From NCBI RefSeq assembly GCF_014207705.1, contig NZ_JACHIU010000001.1, positions 5,138,501-5,202,500 of the forward strand: a DNA stretch of 64,000 nucleotides. Reading direction: 5' to 3'. The position numbers and the translations under genes were made by a program. The notes below the pieces were generated by a model. That model saw only the letters and a program-made list of their open reading frames with translations, was not told the origin of the DNA and did no database searches. The first letter of the stretch is position 1; each line of letters opens with the position of its first letter. This document shows, piece after piece, positions 26,280 to 36,850 of this stretch. The stretch is from Sphaerisporangium rubeum. GTDB lineage: Bacteria; Actinomycetota; Actinomycetes; Streptosporangiales; Streptosporangiaceae.

Positions 26280-26813
26280 TCAGATGCCGAGCGCGGCGCA
26301 GGCGGCGTCGACGGTGGCCTTGCGGAGTTCGGGTTCCGGGACGTCGGAGAACTGGACGGTGCAGTCCTGCAGGCCGCCTAGGGCCACCACGGCGCGGGTG
26401 GCCTGCGCGAGGGTGGGGTCGGGGCCCACCAGGAAGACGGAGAGGCGGGTGCGCCAGGTCACGACGGTTTCGATGAGGCCGAGTTCGGCGATGGTGGTCA
26501 TCTCGGTGAGGACGAGCATGATGTCGTCGCGGTGGCGGTAGTGGAAGTCGAAGAAGCCGCCGAGGAGTTCGCGGGGGTCGACGTGGTCCTTGGCCTCCTG
26601 TTCGCGTACGAAGCGTTCGCCGTCCTCGATGAGGGGCTGGACGATGCTGCGGACCAGGTCTTCGCGTGAGGCGAAGTGGTAGTAGAGGGCCGGTTTGGTG
26701 ATGCCGAGGCGGTCGGCGATCTCCTGGAGGCTCGTCTTGTGCACGCCTTGGCGCGCGAAGAGTTCACGCGCGGCCGATTGGATGCGCTGCCTGGTGTCGG
26801 AGGGACGTGGCAT
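26280..26813 (-). CDS. TetR-family regulator
   Basis: 177 residues. The N-terminal helix-turn-helix is canonical (QSAARELFARQGVHKTSLQEIADRLGITKPALYYHFASREDL). The C-terminal ligand domain is variable. The gene diverges from a flavin monooxygenase at 26893. The 79-bp space holds a perfect ACCGATCGGT palindrome plus a second imperfect one. This is the standard arrangement of a repressor controlling itself and the oxygenase, with the oxygenase's substrate as a likely inducer. Confidence 0.94.
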   Translation of the reverse strand: MPRPSDTRQRIQSAARELFARQGVHKTSLQEIADRLGITKPALYYHFASREDLVRSIVQPLIEDGERFVREQEAKDHVDPRELLGGFFDFHYRHRDDIMLVLTEMTTIAELGLIETVVTWRTRLSVFLVGPDPTLAQATRAVVALGGLQDCTVQFSDVPEPELRKATVDAACAALGI

Positions 26814-26832
26814 GTGTCCAGAATATCCCTAC

Positions 26833-26882
26833 TGACCGATCGGTAAGTTACGTGGTAATTTGCTTACCTATCGTTTAGTAAG
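26833..26882. promoter_or_regulatory. TetR operators between divergent genes
   Basis: ACCGATCGGT (26835-26844) is a perfect 10-bp palindrome, extended by T and A at 26833 and 26846. A second, imperfect element (26863-26882) has outer arms CTTAC and GTAAG. The ribosome site AAGGAG of the monooxygenase (26880-26885) touches the second element. Binding here would block both divergent promoters. Confidence 0.6.
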
Positions 26883-26892
26883 GAGTGTCGAC

Positions 26893-28107
26893 ATGCGCGT
26901 TCTTGTCTCCGGCGCCAGCGTCGCCGGGCCGGTTCTCGCCTACTGGCTCACCCGGTACGGATTCGAGGTGACCGTCGTGGAGCGTGCGCCGGCGCCGCGC
27001 AAGGCAGGCGGCCACTCGGTGGACCTGTTCCGGCCGGCCATGGACATATCCGAGCGCATGGGTGTGCTGCCGCGGGTGGAGGCCCTCGCCACCGGCACCG
27101 ACCGGCTGGTCATCCACCGGCCCGGCGTGAAGAAGCCGGTGACGCTCGATCTCACCAAGGTGTTCGGCGCCACATCCGACCGGCACGTGGAGATCATGCG
27201 GGACGATCTGAGCGAGATCTACTACGACGCCACCAAGGACGACATCGAGTACGTGTTCGGCGACAGCATCACGACCATCGAGGACGACGGCCAGGTGCGC
27301 TTCGAGCGTGGACAACAGCGTCGTTTCGACCTCGTGGTGGGGGCCGACGGGTTGCACTCCAACGTACGGCGGCTGGTCTTCGGTCCGGAGAAGGACTACA
27401 CGACGTTCATCGGCGCCTACTTGGCCGTGCTGACCCTGCCGGCGGGTCAGGTCCCGGACGGGGAGTTCGCCGTGCATGTGGACGCCGGCCGGGTCGCCGG
27501 TGTCTACCGCGCGGCGCACATGGAGGATTCCAGAGCGGGATTCCTGTTCCGCAGCGAGCACGAGCTCGACTACCACTATCGCGACGTACCCCGGCAGAAG
27601 GAACTGCTGCGCCAGAGATTCGACGGCATGCACCCGGAGGCGGACCGGTGGCTGGCCGAGCTGGACGGCACGCCGGCGTTCTACTTCGACTCGATCACGC
27701 AGCTCCGCATGGACACCTGGTCGCGCGGCCGGGTCACCCTGGTCGGCGACGCGGGGTACTGCCCGGGCCCTGCGGTCGGCGGCAGTACGAGCCTCGCCGT
27801 GGTCGGCGCGTACGTGCTGGCCGGTGAGCTGGCCGAGGCCGGCGGCGACCACACGCGCGCCTATCCGGCGTACGAGCGCGCGATGGCGAAGGCCGTGCGG
27901 GACAGCCGCGCGTTCGCGCTCGGCGCGGCGCGGACGCTCGTGCCGGGGTCGGCGGCCGGGGTGTGGGCTCTGGCGCAGGGTGCGCGGCTGGTGTCGGCGC
28001 TGCCGGTCGCGGTGACCAGAGGGCTTTCCAAGCTGAACACCAAAGGGGTGCGGCTGCACGACTCGATCGCGGTGCGTGACTACTCCGCCGTCCCCTCGAT
28101 GGGATGA
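26893..28107 (+). CDS. FAD-dependent monooxygenase
   Basis: 404 residues from ATG 26893, seven bases after AAGGAG. Features of the group A (PHBH-like) flavoprotein hydroxylases: N-terminal dinucleotide motif GASVAGPVLAYWL, acidic strand end VVERA, the DG motif VVGADGLHSNVR, and the second FAD motif GRVTLVGDAGYCPGP. These enzymes use NAD(P)H and O2 to hydroxylate aromatic or polyketide-like substrates; several TetX-like relatives inactivate antibiotics. The divergent TetR gene suggests induction by a small molecule. The substrate is unknown. Confidence 0.93.
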   Translation: MRVLVSGASVAGPVLAYWLTRYGFEVTVVERAPAPRKAGGHSVDLFRPAMDISERMGVLPRVEALATGTDRLVIHRPGVKKPVTLDLTKVFGATSDRHVEIMRDDLSEIYYDATKDDIEYVFGDSITTIEDDGQVRFERGQQRRFDLVVGADGLHSNVRRLVFGPEKDYTTFIGAYLAVLTLPAGQVPDGEFAVHVDAGRVAGVYRAAHMEDSRAGFLFRSEHELDYHYRDVPRQKELLRQRFDGMHPEADRWLAELDGTPAFYFDSITQLRMDTWSRGRVTLVGDAGYCPGPAVGGSTSLAVVGAYVLAGELAEAGGDHTRAYPAYERAMAKAVRDSRAFALGAARTLVPGSAAGVWALAQGARLVSALPVAVTRGLSKLNTKGVRLHDSIAVRDYSAVPSMG

Positions 28108-28183
28108 GAGGTACGTCAGGCCAGGTGAAAGCGTACTGACACGCCGTGCGACATGAGTGAGATCATGCCGCTGCTCACCTAGG

Positions 28184-30109
28184 GTGACCGGCGTGGTGTT
28201 CCCCGTGTGGCCGTGCGCGCCTCGGCGCGCCGTGTTCCAGATGACGGCGCTGGTGCTGGCCGGAGTGACCTGGTGCGGCGGCATGGGGACGGGTGCGCAG
28301 GAGCCCGCCGATCCGGCGCGGGCCCGGCAGAAGGCGTTCCGGGTGGCGGCGCTGGCGTACGGGGTGCCGGAGAAGGTGCTGCTCGCGGTGTCGTACCTGG
28401 AGTCGCGGTGGGACGCCAACCAGGGGGTGCCGAGCGTCACCGGTGGGTACGGGCCCATGCATCTCACGGACGCGCGCACGGCGCTGCGGGGCCGGACGCC
28501 GCCGGTGCCGGCGGGGCCGGACCTGCAGCGGGTGGACGAGGCGGCGCGGCTCACCGGGCTGCCGGGTGAGCGGCTCATCACCGATCCGGACGCCAACGTT
28601 CTCGGTGGCGCGGCACTACTCGCCACCTACCAGCGGGAACTCGGCGGCCGGCCGGTGAGCGACCCGGCGGCGTGGTACGACGCGGTGGCACGGTACGCGG
28701 GGACCGGCGCGGGGCAGGGGTTCGCCGACGAGGTGTTCGCGGTCCTGCGTTCCGGCGCGTCGCGGGTCACCGACGACGGCCAGCGCGTGACCCTCGCCAG
28801 GCTCGGCGGGATCACTCCCCCGGTGTCCGGCGACGGCCCGCGCGTGGCGTCGCCTGCGGCGCGGGAACGTCAGAGCGCGCCGGCGCGGCTCGGGGAGGGA
28901 CGTGACGTGGAGTGTCCGCGAGGTGTGGAGTGCGAGTGGCTGCCCGCGCCGTACGAGCGGCTGCCCGGTGGCAAGTACGGCAACCACGACGTGGCGGACC
29001 GGCCGAGGGACCAGAGCATCGACTACATCGTGCTGCACGACACCGAGGCGACGTACGCGCAGACCCTGAAGATGGTGGCCGACCCGGCGTACGTGAGCTG
29101 GCACTACACCATCAGGTCGGCCGACGGTCACATCGCGCAGCACGTGCGCACCAAGGACGTGGCGTGGCACTCCGGCAACTGGTACGTCAACGCGCACTCC
29201 ATCGGCATCGAGCACGAGGGTTTCCTCGCCAAGGCCGGGGCCTGGTACACCGAGGCGATGTACCGCAGCTCGGCGCGCCTGGTGCGCTACCTGGCCAGGC
29301 GGTTCGGCGTCCCGCTCGACCGCGCGCACATCCTCGGTCACGACAACGTGCCGGGCACGGTGCCGAGCGCGGTGGCCGGCATGCATGTCGACCCGGGGCC
29401 GTACTGGGACTGGGGGCACTACTTCGCGCTGCTCGGCCGGCCGGTCAGGGCCACCGGCGGCCGGGACGCGGGGCTGGTGACGATCCGCACCGACTACCCG
29501 CGGTACCGGCCGAGGTTCACCGGCTGCGGCGGCGTGGACTGCCCGCCGCACGGCTCGGCGTCGGTGTGGCTGCACACCGCGCCGAGCGACGACGCGCCGC
29601 TGGTGCGTGACGTCGGCCGCAGACCCACCGGCGAGACGACGTACGACGTGTACGACCACGGCGCGCGGGCCACCACGGGCCAGCGGTTCGCCGTCGCGGG
29701 ACGCAGGGGTGACTGGACGGCGGTGTGGTACCTCGGTCAGCTCGCGTGGTTCCACAACCCGACGAACCGTCCGACGGCCGTCGAGACCGAGGGGTTCGTC
29801 GTCACGCCGCGCCGCGGCCTGGACGTCGTGCCGGTGTACGGCCGGGCCTATCCCGAGCGCGGCGCGTACCCCAAGGGGGTGCCGGTGCAGGACGTCACAC
29901 CGCTGCAGTACGCGTTCCCCCGAGGTCAGCGGTACGCCGTGGGCCGGGCCACCCGCGGCGAGTACTTCCACGCGAACACCCCGGACCCGGAGGAGCACCG
30001 GGTGGTGCGGGGACGAGTGGTGTACTTCCAGATCCAGTTCGGGCACCGTGTGGCGTTCGTGAAGGCGTCCGATGTGCGGGTGCTGCGGCCCGACTCGACG
30101 ACGGGTTGA
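28184..30109 (+). CDS. Secreted N-acetylmuramoyl-L-alanine amidase with N-terminal lytic-transglycosylase-like domain
   Basis: About 641 residues from GTG 28184; GTG 28157 and 28193 are alternatives. The N-terminus has basic residues and a hydrophobic stretch (AVFQMTALVLAGVTWCGG), predicting export. Residues ~45-190 resemble a soluble lytic-transglycosylase fold (VPEKVLLAVSYLESRWD with a candidate catalytic Glu, then GYGPMHLTDA). Residues ~265-420 are an Amidase_2 domain with zinc-site motifs YIVLHDTEAT, GIEHEGF, ILGHDNV and MHVDPGPYWDW. The C-terminal ~200 residues look like SH3-type wall-binding repeats. Joining two cleavage specificities suggests a cell-wall remodelling enzyme. It stands alone on its strand. 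Confidence 0.88.
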   Translation: MTGVVFPVWPCAPRRAVFQMTALVLAGVTWCGGMGTGAQEPADPARARQKAFRVAALAYGVPEKVLLAVSYLESRWDANQGVPSVTGGYGPMHLTDARTALRGRTPPVPAGPDLQRVDEAARLTGLPGERLITDPDANVLGGAALLATYQRELGGRPVSDPAAWYDAVARYAGTGAGQGFADEVFAVLRSGASRVTDDGQRVTLARLGGITPPVSGDGPRVASPAARERQSAPARLGEGRDVECPRGVECEWLPAPYERLPGGKYGNHDVADRPRDQSIDYIVLHDTEATYAQTLKMVADPAYVSWHYTIRSADGHIAQHVRTKDVAWHSGNWYVNAHSIGIEHEGFLAKAGAWYTEAMYRSSARLVRYLARRFGVPLDRAHILGHDNVPGTVPSAVAGMHVDPGPYWDWGHYFALLGRPVRATGGRDAGLVTIRTDYPRYRPRFTGCGGVDCPPHGSASVWLHTAPSDDAPLVRDVGRRPTGETTYDVYDHGARATTGQRFAVAGRRGDWTAVWYLGQLAWFHNPTNRPTAVETEGFVVTPRRGLDVVPVYGRAYPERGAYPKGVPVQDVTPLQYAFPRGQRYAVGRATRGEYFHANTPDPEEHRVVRGRVVYFQIQFGHRVAFVKASDVRVLRPDSTTG

Positions 30110-30398
30110 TTCGTGTCCGGCGTCACGGCCGTCCCGGATCGGTCTCCGCGTCATCGGTGAAGAAACCCGCGCGCTCAACGGCCTCACGATGGATACGGCG
30201 CTGTGCCGACGCCGGCACGGAGTGCGGCATTTCCTGCGGCAGGCAGGTGCCGTACCTGTCGGGGTGCCGGCGCCTTGACGACTGCTCGACCGGCTGACCT
30301 ACTCTTGCGTTGTCAAAACGGACATGTGTGGGGCGCTCCTTGATTGCTGAGCCAGATGTGCCGGGAGGAACCGCCTCCGGATCGACCGGCGAACTGCC

Positions 30399-31712
30399 GT
30401 GAAACCCCGGCGGCCCACCATGCCGGCCGGGCTGTTCGACCGGATCGCCGCAGGTGAAGGTGGTGGTCGCGCGCTGCGGGTGCTGTCCGCCGCCGAGTAC
30501 GGCAAGCGGCTGATGCTCCTGCGCGCCGTCGTGGACGAGGCCACGGCCCGGGCCCATCCGGAGGTGGAGACGGCCCGGCGCGCGTACGGCACCCTCGCCG
30601 TGTTGCAGCGCCGAGCTCCCGGCGCGGTACGGGAGGTGCTGGCTTACCCCGGTGTCGGCGCCTTGGCCGTCGCCGTGCTACGCGGCCTCGCCGGCGGCGG
30701 CCTGGATCGCGGCCTGGAGGCCCGCTCCGGTCCGCGGGCCGACGTGACGCTCGATTCGTCCGCAGCGACGCTCGCCGGCCCCGGCGTGGGGCCGGGGTGG
30801 CTGGCATCGGTGGCCGCGGCGGCGGCGGTGCGAGCGCGGGTCTCCATGTCGGTGCCGGTGCGGGTGCACGGACGTGGGGTGGTGCTGCCGTCGCTCGGGC
30901 TGGCCGAGTTCCCCCGGGCCGCCGAAGGCCAGGAGGCCATCGTGCTGACGGGTGGCGCGGGGGCCGCGGTGGCGACCGGGGATCAGGTGGTCCGGGTGCC
31001 TGAGGACCCGCACCAGGAGTCGGGTCCGTGGCTCGGGTTGCGGCGGCTCGCCGTCGGCACCGGCCGGGACACACTGACCCTGCTCGTCGACGATGTGGAC
31101 CCTCTGCGGTTCCCGCTGCTCGACCGCTGTGCCCCGCGCCTGTCCCGGGACGACGTCGCGGCGTGGCGCGCCGTGCTCACCCCCGCGTGGCGTCTGCTCG
31201 TGCGGACCCACGGCGGGGTCGCCGCCGAGACTATGGCCGGGCTCAAAGTTCTGGTGCCGCTGCGTCCGCCGTCCGGCGCCACCTCGTCCGCGGCCTTCGG
31301 CTCCCTGGTCCTGGCCCTGCCGCCTGACCCGGTCACGCTGGCCCTGTCGTTGGCGCGGGAGATACAACACGCCAAGCTGTCGGCCCTCGGCGCCTTGTTC
31401 CCCCTGATCGGCCCCGAGAACGGCGAAATGCTCCCCGTTCCCTGGGGAGACGATCCCCGTCCCGTAGGCGCTCTCGTCCACGACGCCTACGCGCACCTCG
31501 GCACGGCCGCCTTCTGGTCCCGCCAGACCCGCGTCCCCCAGCCCCCCGAGGCCCTGCGCCACGCGCGGACCGAACTGGCCCGCTGGAGCAGGGCCGCCTG
31601 GGACGTGACGACGATCCTGCTGGCCGGCGACCACCTCACCCCCCAAGGCCACCGCTTCACCACCGGCATGCGCCGCTCCCTCTCGACCTTGCGAACCACG
31701 CCACCCGCGTGA
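30399..31712 (+). CDS. HExxH-domain family protein with degenerate motif (REIQH)
   Basis: 437 residues from GTG 30399 (ATG 30420 also possible; no strong ribosome site). The C-terminal half fits the actinobacterial HEXXH-motif domain family, which often travels with FxsB-type radical SAM peptide maturases. Recent annotation treats it as alpha-ketoglutarate-dependent peptide beta-hydroxylases. The diagnostic segment here reads LAREIQHAKLSALGALFPL, so the first metal ligand His is Arg320 while His324 is kept. I find no radical SAM gene or FxLD-type precursor peptide nearby. It may be an inactive or re-purposed copy. The family assignment is from memory of the pattern. Confidence 0.65.
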   Translation: MKPRRPTMPAGLFDRIAAGEGGGRALRVLSAAEYGKRLMLLRAVVDEATARAHPEVETARRAYGTLAVLQRRAPGAVREVLAYPGVGALAVAVLRGLAGGGLDRGLEARSGPRADVTLDSSAATLAGPGVGPGWLASVAAAAAVRARVSMSVPVRVHGRGVVLPSLGLAEFPRAAEGQEAIVLTGGAGAAVATGDQVVRVPEDPHQESGPWLGLRRLAVGTGRDTLTLLVDDVDPLRFPLLDRCAPRLSRDDVAAWRAVLTPAWRLLVRTHGGVAAETMAGLKVLVPLRPPSGATSSAAFGSLVLALPPDPVTLALSLAREIQHAKLSALGALFPLIGPENGEMLPVPWGDDPRPVGALVHDAYAHLGTAAFWSRQTRVPQPPEALRHARTELARWSRAAWDVTTILLAGDHLTPQGHRFTTGMRRSLSTLRTTPPA

Positions 31713-31821
31713 CCACCTGTCCCGCCGCGAACGGCGCCGGCTTCACCACACCACGTCCCACCGCGTCGGCGCCAGAAGTCAACCCCTGGGCCGGGCCAGG
31801 GGCCGGCATGCCGGAGTCGGC

Positions 31822-31858
31822 GGCAGGCGTGCGCGTCAGGAGGATGCGCACGCCTGCC
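31822..31858. terminator. Strong hairpin between convergent genes
   Basis: GGCAGGCGTGCGC (31822-31834) and GCGCACGCCTGCC (31846-31858) form a perfect 13-bp stem with an 11-base loop. It lies between the stop of the rightward HExxH gene (31712) and the stop of leftward glyS (31867), so it can serve as a bidirectional terminator. A perfect 12-bp palindrome CCGGCATGCCGG sits just before it at 31803-31814. Confidence 0.75.
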
Positions 31859-31866
31859 TGGGGTCG

Positions 31867-33255
31867 TCAGTCGTTGAGGTGCTGGCGGAGGTAGCCTTCG
31901 ACCTGGTCGAGGGCTATGCGCTTCTGGGCCATGGAGTCGCGTTCGCGGATGGTCACCGCGTGGTCCTCGAGGGTGTCGAAGTCGACGGTGATGCAGAAGG
32001 GGGTGCCGATCTCGTCCTGGCGGCGGTAGCGGCGGCCGATGGCGCCGGCGTCGTCGAACTCGACGTTCCAGCGGCGGCGGAGCCGGGTGGCCAGGTCGCG
32101 GGCCTTCGGGGAGAGGTCGGCGTTGCGGGACAACGGGAGGACGGCGGCCTTGACGGGGGCCAGGCGGTGGTCCAGGCGCATCACGGTGCGCTGTTCCATC
32201 ACACCCTTGGCGTTGGGGGCCTCGTCGACGGTGTAGGCGTCGATCATGAAGGTCAGGGTGCAGCGGTCGACGCCGGCGGCGGGTTCGATGACGTACGGGA
32301 CGTAGCGTTCGCCGGACTCCTGCTCGAAGAAGGACAGGTCGGTGCCGGAGGCGGCGGCGTGGGTGCTGAGGTCGAAGTCGGTGCGGTTGGCGATGCCTTC
32401 GAGCTCACCCCACTCGGTGCCGGTGAAGTTGAAGCGGTACTCGATGTCGACGGTGCGCTTGGAGTAGTGGGACAGCTTGTCCTTGGGGTGCTCGTACATG
32501 CGCAGGTTGTCGCGGTCGATGCCGAGGTCGACGTACCAGGCGAGACGCTCGTCGATCCAGTACTGGTGCCACTCCTCGTCGCTGCCGGGCTTGACGAAGA
32601 ACTCCATCTCCATCTGCTCGAACTCGCGGGTGCGGAAGATGAAGTTGCCGGGGGTGATCTCGTTGCGGAACGACTTGCCGATCTGGCCGATGCCGAACGG
32701 GATCTTCTTGCGCGAGGACTGCTGCACGTTGAGGTAGTTGATGAAGATGCCCTGCGCGGTCTCCGGCCGCAGGTACGCCAGACCCGACTCGTCCTCGACG
32801 GCGCCGAGGAAGGTCTTCAGCAGGCCGTTGAACATGCGCGGCGAGGTGAACGCACCCTTGGTGCCGCAGTTGGGGCAGGTGAGATCGGCGAGGCCGTTCT
32901 CGGGGGCCCGGCCGCCGTGCTTCTCGGCGTAGGCCTCCTCGAGGTGGTCGGCGCGGTACCGCTTGTGACACGACTGGCACTCGGTCAGCGGGTCGACGAA
33001 CTCCTTGACGTGGCCGCTGGCCTCCCAGACCTCACGCGCGAGGATCACCGAGGAGTCCAGGCCGACGACATCCTCACGGCCCTGGACCATGGACTTCCAC
33101 CAGGCGCGCTTGACGTTGTTCTTGAGCTCGACACCGAGCGGGCCGTAGTCCCAGGACGCGCGCAGCCCGCCGTAGATCTCGCTCGACGGGTAGACGATCC
33201 CGCGGCGTTTGGCGAGGCTGACGATCGTGTCCATGATGTCGGTACGGCGGGCCAT
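31867..33255 (-). CDS. glyS: Glycyl-tRNA synthetase, single-chain dimeric type
   Basis: 462 residues from ATG 33255, normal for the alpha-2 type GlyRS. Class II motifs are clear: motif 1 region [14 protein letters not shown] and YGPLG, motif 2 [22 protein letters not shown] split around the conserved Arg, and C-terminal anticodon-binding [16 protein letters not shown]. Two zinc-knuckle pairs are visible in the insertion (CQSCHKRY and CPNCGTKG). It charges tRNA-Gly in the cytoplasm. A strong hairpin follows the stop. The zinc-uptake operon upstream on the same strand is an arrangement I recall from other actinomycetes. Confidence 0.98.
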   Translation of the reverse strand: MARRTDIMDTIVSLAKRRGIVYPSSEIYGGLRASWDYGPLGVELKNNVKRAWWKSMVQGREDVVGLDSSVILAREVWEASGHVKEFVDPLTECQSCHKRYRADHLEEAYAEKHGGRAPENGLADLTCPNCGTKGAFTSPRMFNGLLKTFLGAVEDESGLAYLRPETAQGIFINYLNVQQSSRKKIPFGIGQIGKSFRNEITPGNFIFRTREFEQMEMEFFVKPGSDEEWHQYWIDERLAWYVDLGIDRDNLRMYEHPKDKLSHYSKRTVDIEYRFNFTGTEWGELEGIANRTDFDLSTHAAASGTDLSFFEQESGERYVPYVIEPAAGVDRCTLTFMIDAYTVDEAPNAKGVMEQRTVMRLDHRLAPVKAAVLPLSRNADLSPKARDLATRLRRRWNVEFDDAGAIGRRYRRQDEIGTPFCITVDFDTLEDHAVTIRERDSMAQKRIALDQVEGYLRQHLND

Positions 33256-33407
33256 CAAGAATCTCCATCCGGCTGGCGGTCGGGGTGGGGCTGAGAGTGG
33301 ATCGAAGGGCGCGTCACCTGCCCGATCTCTCCCACAAGCTTAGGGGAACCGGCGACACGACCCGCACACAAATCCACGCCACGCGACGGCGTCGCCACGA
33401 CGCGCGG

Positions 33408-33689
33408 TCACGGGCTGCTCACCACGACCTCGAAGGCGCTCGGCTCGTTCAGCATGAGCGTCATCAGAGGGTACATCTCCATGCGGGCCGCCGACAGGGC
33501 TCTGCGGTAGAAGCCGGCCCCGTCCCACGTGCTCACCAGGGCCCACAGGTGCGGCTCGTCGGCGGAACGTCCGAGCTGGCCGCCGCGGTAGCCGTCCTGC
33601 GCCGCGAACCGTTCCAGGATCGCCGTCGCCGACGCGACGAACTCGCCGCTCCTGGCTTCCGGCACCGTGTATCTGATGAAAGCGAGCAT
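33408..33689 (-). CDS. Antibiotic biosynthesis monooxygenase (ABM)-type small protein
   Basis: 93 residues from ATG 33689; an upstream in-frame ATG at 33701 is possible. The short ferredoxin-like pattern MLAFIRYTVPE, GEFVASATAILERFAAQDGY, PHLWALVSTWDGAGFYRRAL and a final VVVSSP strand fits the dimeric alpha+beta-barrel ABM family. Members include cofactor-free oxygenases, heme-degrading proteins and stress proteins without a known reaction. It lies between glyS and zur on the same strand, 49 bp from zur. A functional link to zinc is not evident. Confidence 0.75.
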   Translation of the reverse strand: MLAFIRYTVPEARSGEFVASATAILERFAAQDGYRGGQLGRSADEPHLWALVSTWDGAGFYRRALSAARMEMYPLMTLMLNEPSAFEVVVSSP

Positions 33690-33738
33690 GCCGCACAGCA
33701 TGCCAGCCCTCGCCGTGCCTCCCCGCCAGGCGGTCCGC

Positions 33739-34128
33739 TCAGCCGGCCGACGCGACGGCCCGGCAGGCGGCGCAGACGCCGAAGACCTCGACGGTGTGGG
33801 TGATCGACGTGAAGCCGTGCTCGGCGCCGACCGCGTCGGCCCAGCGCTCCACGGCGGGCCCGGCGACCTCGACCGTGCGGCCGCAGTTGCGGCAGACCAG
33901 GTGATGGTGGTGGCCGCCGGTGGCGCAGGCCCGGTAGACCGACTCACCGTCGTCGGTGCGCAGCGTGTCGACCTGACCGGCGTCGGCGAGCGACTGCAAC
34001 GCGCGGTACACGGTGGTAAGGCCGATCTTGGCGCCATCGGCCCGCATCTGCGCGTAGATGTCCTGCGCGCTGCGGAAACTCGTGCTGCCGGCCAGCACGA
34101 GCCGTACGGCCTCGCGCTTGCTCGTCAT
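33739..34128 (-). CDS. zur: Zinc uptake regulator Zur (Fur family)
   Basis: 129 residues. The Fur-type winged helix (SFRSAQDIYAQMRADGAKIGLTTVYRAL) is followed by the metal/dimer domain with HHHHLVCRNCGRT and a closing CAAC, the two CxxC motifs that hold structural zinc. It overlaps znuB by 4 bp (ATGA) and is the last gene of znuA-znuC-znuB-zur. With zinc bound, Zur represses transport genes; a matching Zur box lies in the znuA promoter, so the operon including zur is autoregulated. Confidence 0.95.
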   Translation of the reverse strand: MTSKREAVRLVLAGSTSFRSAQDIYAQMRADGAKIGLTTVYRALQSLADAGQVDTLRTDDGESVYRACATGGHHHHLVCRNCGRTVEVAGPAVERWADAVGAEHGFTSITHTVEVFGVCAACRAVASAG

Positions 34129-34981
34129 GATCCGGCCGCCATCGCGGCCCGGTCGCGTTCCATGCCCGCGACCCGGCCGCGCCGCACGAAGCGGCCCGCG
34201 ACCAGCGCGACGCCGAAGCCGGCGAGCGCGAGCAGCACGATCGCCGCGCCAGGCGCGACACCGGCGTAGAACGCCGTGGTGAGGCCGCCGACGGTGGACA
34301 CCACGCCGAGCAGCATGGCGAGCAGCATGGTGGCGGTGAAGCTGCGGGTCACCTGCTGGCCGGTGGCGACCGGGACCACCATGAGCGCGCTGACCAGCAG
34401 CAGGCCGACCACGCGCATCGCGATGACGACGGTCAGCGCGGCGGTGACGGCGATCAGCAGGCTGAGGAAGCGCACCGGCAGGCCGTTGACCCTGGCGACC
34501 TCCTCGTCCTGGCACAGCACGAACAGCTCACGGCCGAACACGGCGACAACGCCGAGCACGAACGCCGTGAGGATCGCGATGACCCACACGTCCGCCGAGG
34601 TGACGCTGCTGATCGACCCGAACAGGTAGGACGTGAGCGTCGAGTTGCTGCCGCCGGGGGCCAGGCCGATGAGCAGCACGCCGCCGGCGATGCCGCCGTA
34701 GAACAGCAGCGCGAGCGCGACGTCCCCGGTGGTGCGGCCCCTGGCGCGGACGAGCTCGATGACGACCGCGCCGAGCACGGCCACGACGACGGCGGTGAGG
34801 ACCGGCGCGGTGCCGGTGAGGAAGCCGAGCGCCACGCCGGTCAGCGCGACGTGGCCGATGCCGTCGCCGAGCAGCGCGAGCCGCCGCTGGACGACGAAGA
34901 CGCCGACCGCCGGCGCGGCGAGGCCCACGAGCAGCGCCGCGGCGAGCGCGCGCCACATGAAGTCGAACTGGAGCATCTCGA

Positions 34982-34985
<4 letters not shown>
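34125..34985 (-). CDS. znuB: Zinc ABC transporter permease ZnuB
   Basis: 286 residues with seven to nine hydrophobic segments and family motifs: FMWRALAAALLVGLAAPAVG at the start, LLGDGIGHVALTGVALGF, LFGSISSVTSADVW, and RVVGLLLVSALMVVPVATG. It forms the membrane channel for zinc import with ZnuC and receives metal from ZnuA. Its start overlaps znuC and its stop overlaps zur, both by 4 bp, giving tight translational coupling. The C-terminal RRGRVAGMERDRAAM tail is cytoplasmic. Confidence 0.95.
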
Positions 34986-35802
<817 letters not shown>

Positions 35803-35806
<4 letters not shown>

Positions 35807-36840
35807 GAGCATCCAAGTGCGCTGCGAAGGACGGTGAGGTTCGCGCGGGCCGCCGACAGGTAGTCACCTGAGCGCGGCCGGCTCTCGATCGGGTTGAGCA
35901 CCGCGGTCGTGGCGCCGACCTCCTTGGCGAGGACCTCGGCGACCTTGGGGCTGACGAGTTCCTCGGTGAAGATGGTAGTCACCCCTTCCTGCTTGGCGAC
36001 CCGTGCCACCTCGGCGAGCCGCGCGGGGGACGGCTCGGACTCGGGGTCGAGGCCGCTGATGCCGACCTGCTTGAGCCCGTAGCGGTCGGCGAGGTAGCCG
36101 AAGGCGGAGTGGCTGGTGACGATGGTGCGGCTCCGGCAGGTGGTGAGGCCGGCGCGCACCTCGGCGTCCAGCGCGGTCAGCTCGGCCGCGGTGGACTTGG
36201 CGCGGTCGGCGTACGCGGCGGCGTGCGCGGGGTCGGCCTCGCCGAGGCGCTCGCCGAGCTTGACAGCCGCCTCGGCGAAGCGCGCGGGGTCGAGCCAGAC
36301 GTGCGGGTCGTACGACAGCTCCTCGCCGGCGTGGCCCTCCCCTTCGTCCGCGTGGCCTTCGTCGCCGGTGGACGGCAGGGTCGTGATGGCGGCGGCGACG
36401 TCGAACGCCTTGGCGGCGCCTTGCTCCCCGATGGCCTCGTCCACCGCGGGCTGGACGCCTTTGATGTGGACGACGAGATCGGCCTGCTCGACGGACGCGA
36501 TCTGCCGCGGGTCGAGCTCCAGGTCGTGCGGCTCGACCCCGGGCTGGGTGAGCGAGGTCACGTGCGCGTCAGGCCCGGCGACCTTGGTGGTCATCCACTC
36601 CAGCGGATAGAACGCGGCGAGGACCTCAGGTTTGCCGGACGAGCCGGTCCCCGCGGCCTGACCGGCGCCGCATCCGGTGACGGCGATCAGCAGGCCCGCG
36701 CCGAGCAGCGCGGCGGCCCGCAGGCGGCGGGACCCACCGGCACGGCGATTCAGGAGAGAACGGTGAGAACGAGAGGAACGGGGGGAACGGTCGTGCGCGC
36801 CGGTCGAGTCGAGCAAGCCACACCTGGACGAAAAGGGCAT
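35803..36840 (-). CDS. znuA: Zinc-binding lipoprotein ZnuA
   Basis: 345 residues from ATG 36840. A basic N-terminus and hydrophobic segment end in the lipobox AVTGC, so it is anchored outside the membrane. Metal-site motifs of the cluster A-I binding proteins follow: GVEPHDLELDP, SYDPHVWLDP, VTSHSAFGYLADRYG and TTIFTEEL. Between them a loop rich in His and acidic residues (DEGHADEGEGHAGEE) is the zinc-scavenging loop typical of ZnuA. The predicted transcript begins only about four bases before the ATG, so translation may be leaderless. It is the first gene of the zinc operon. Confidence 0.94.
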
Positions 36841-36850
36841 CACCCTTCCG

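Noticed and set aside
26875-30187. Long minus-strand frames opposite the monooxygenase and the amidase
   Set aside because: Both plus-strand genes have clear starts, motifs and third-position bias; the opposite frames are His/Arg/Pro-rich shadows.
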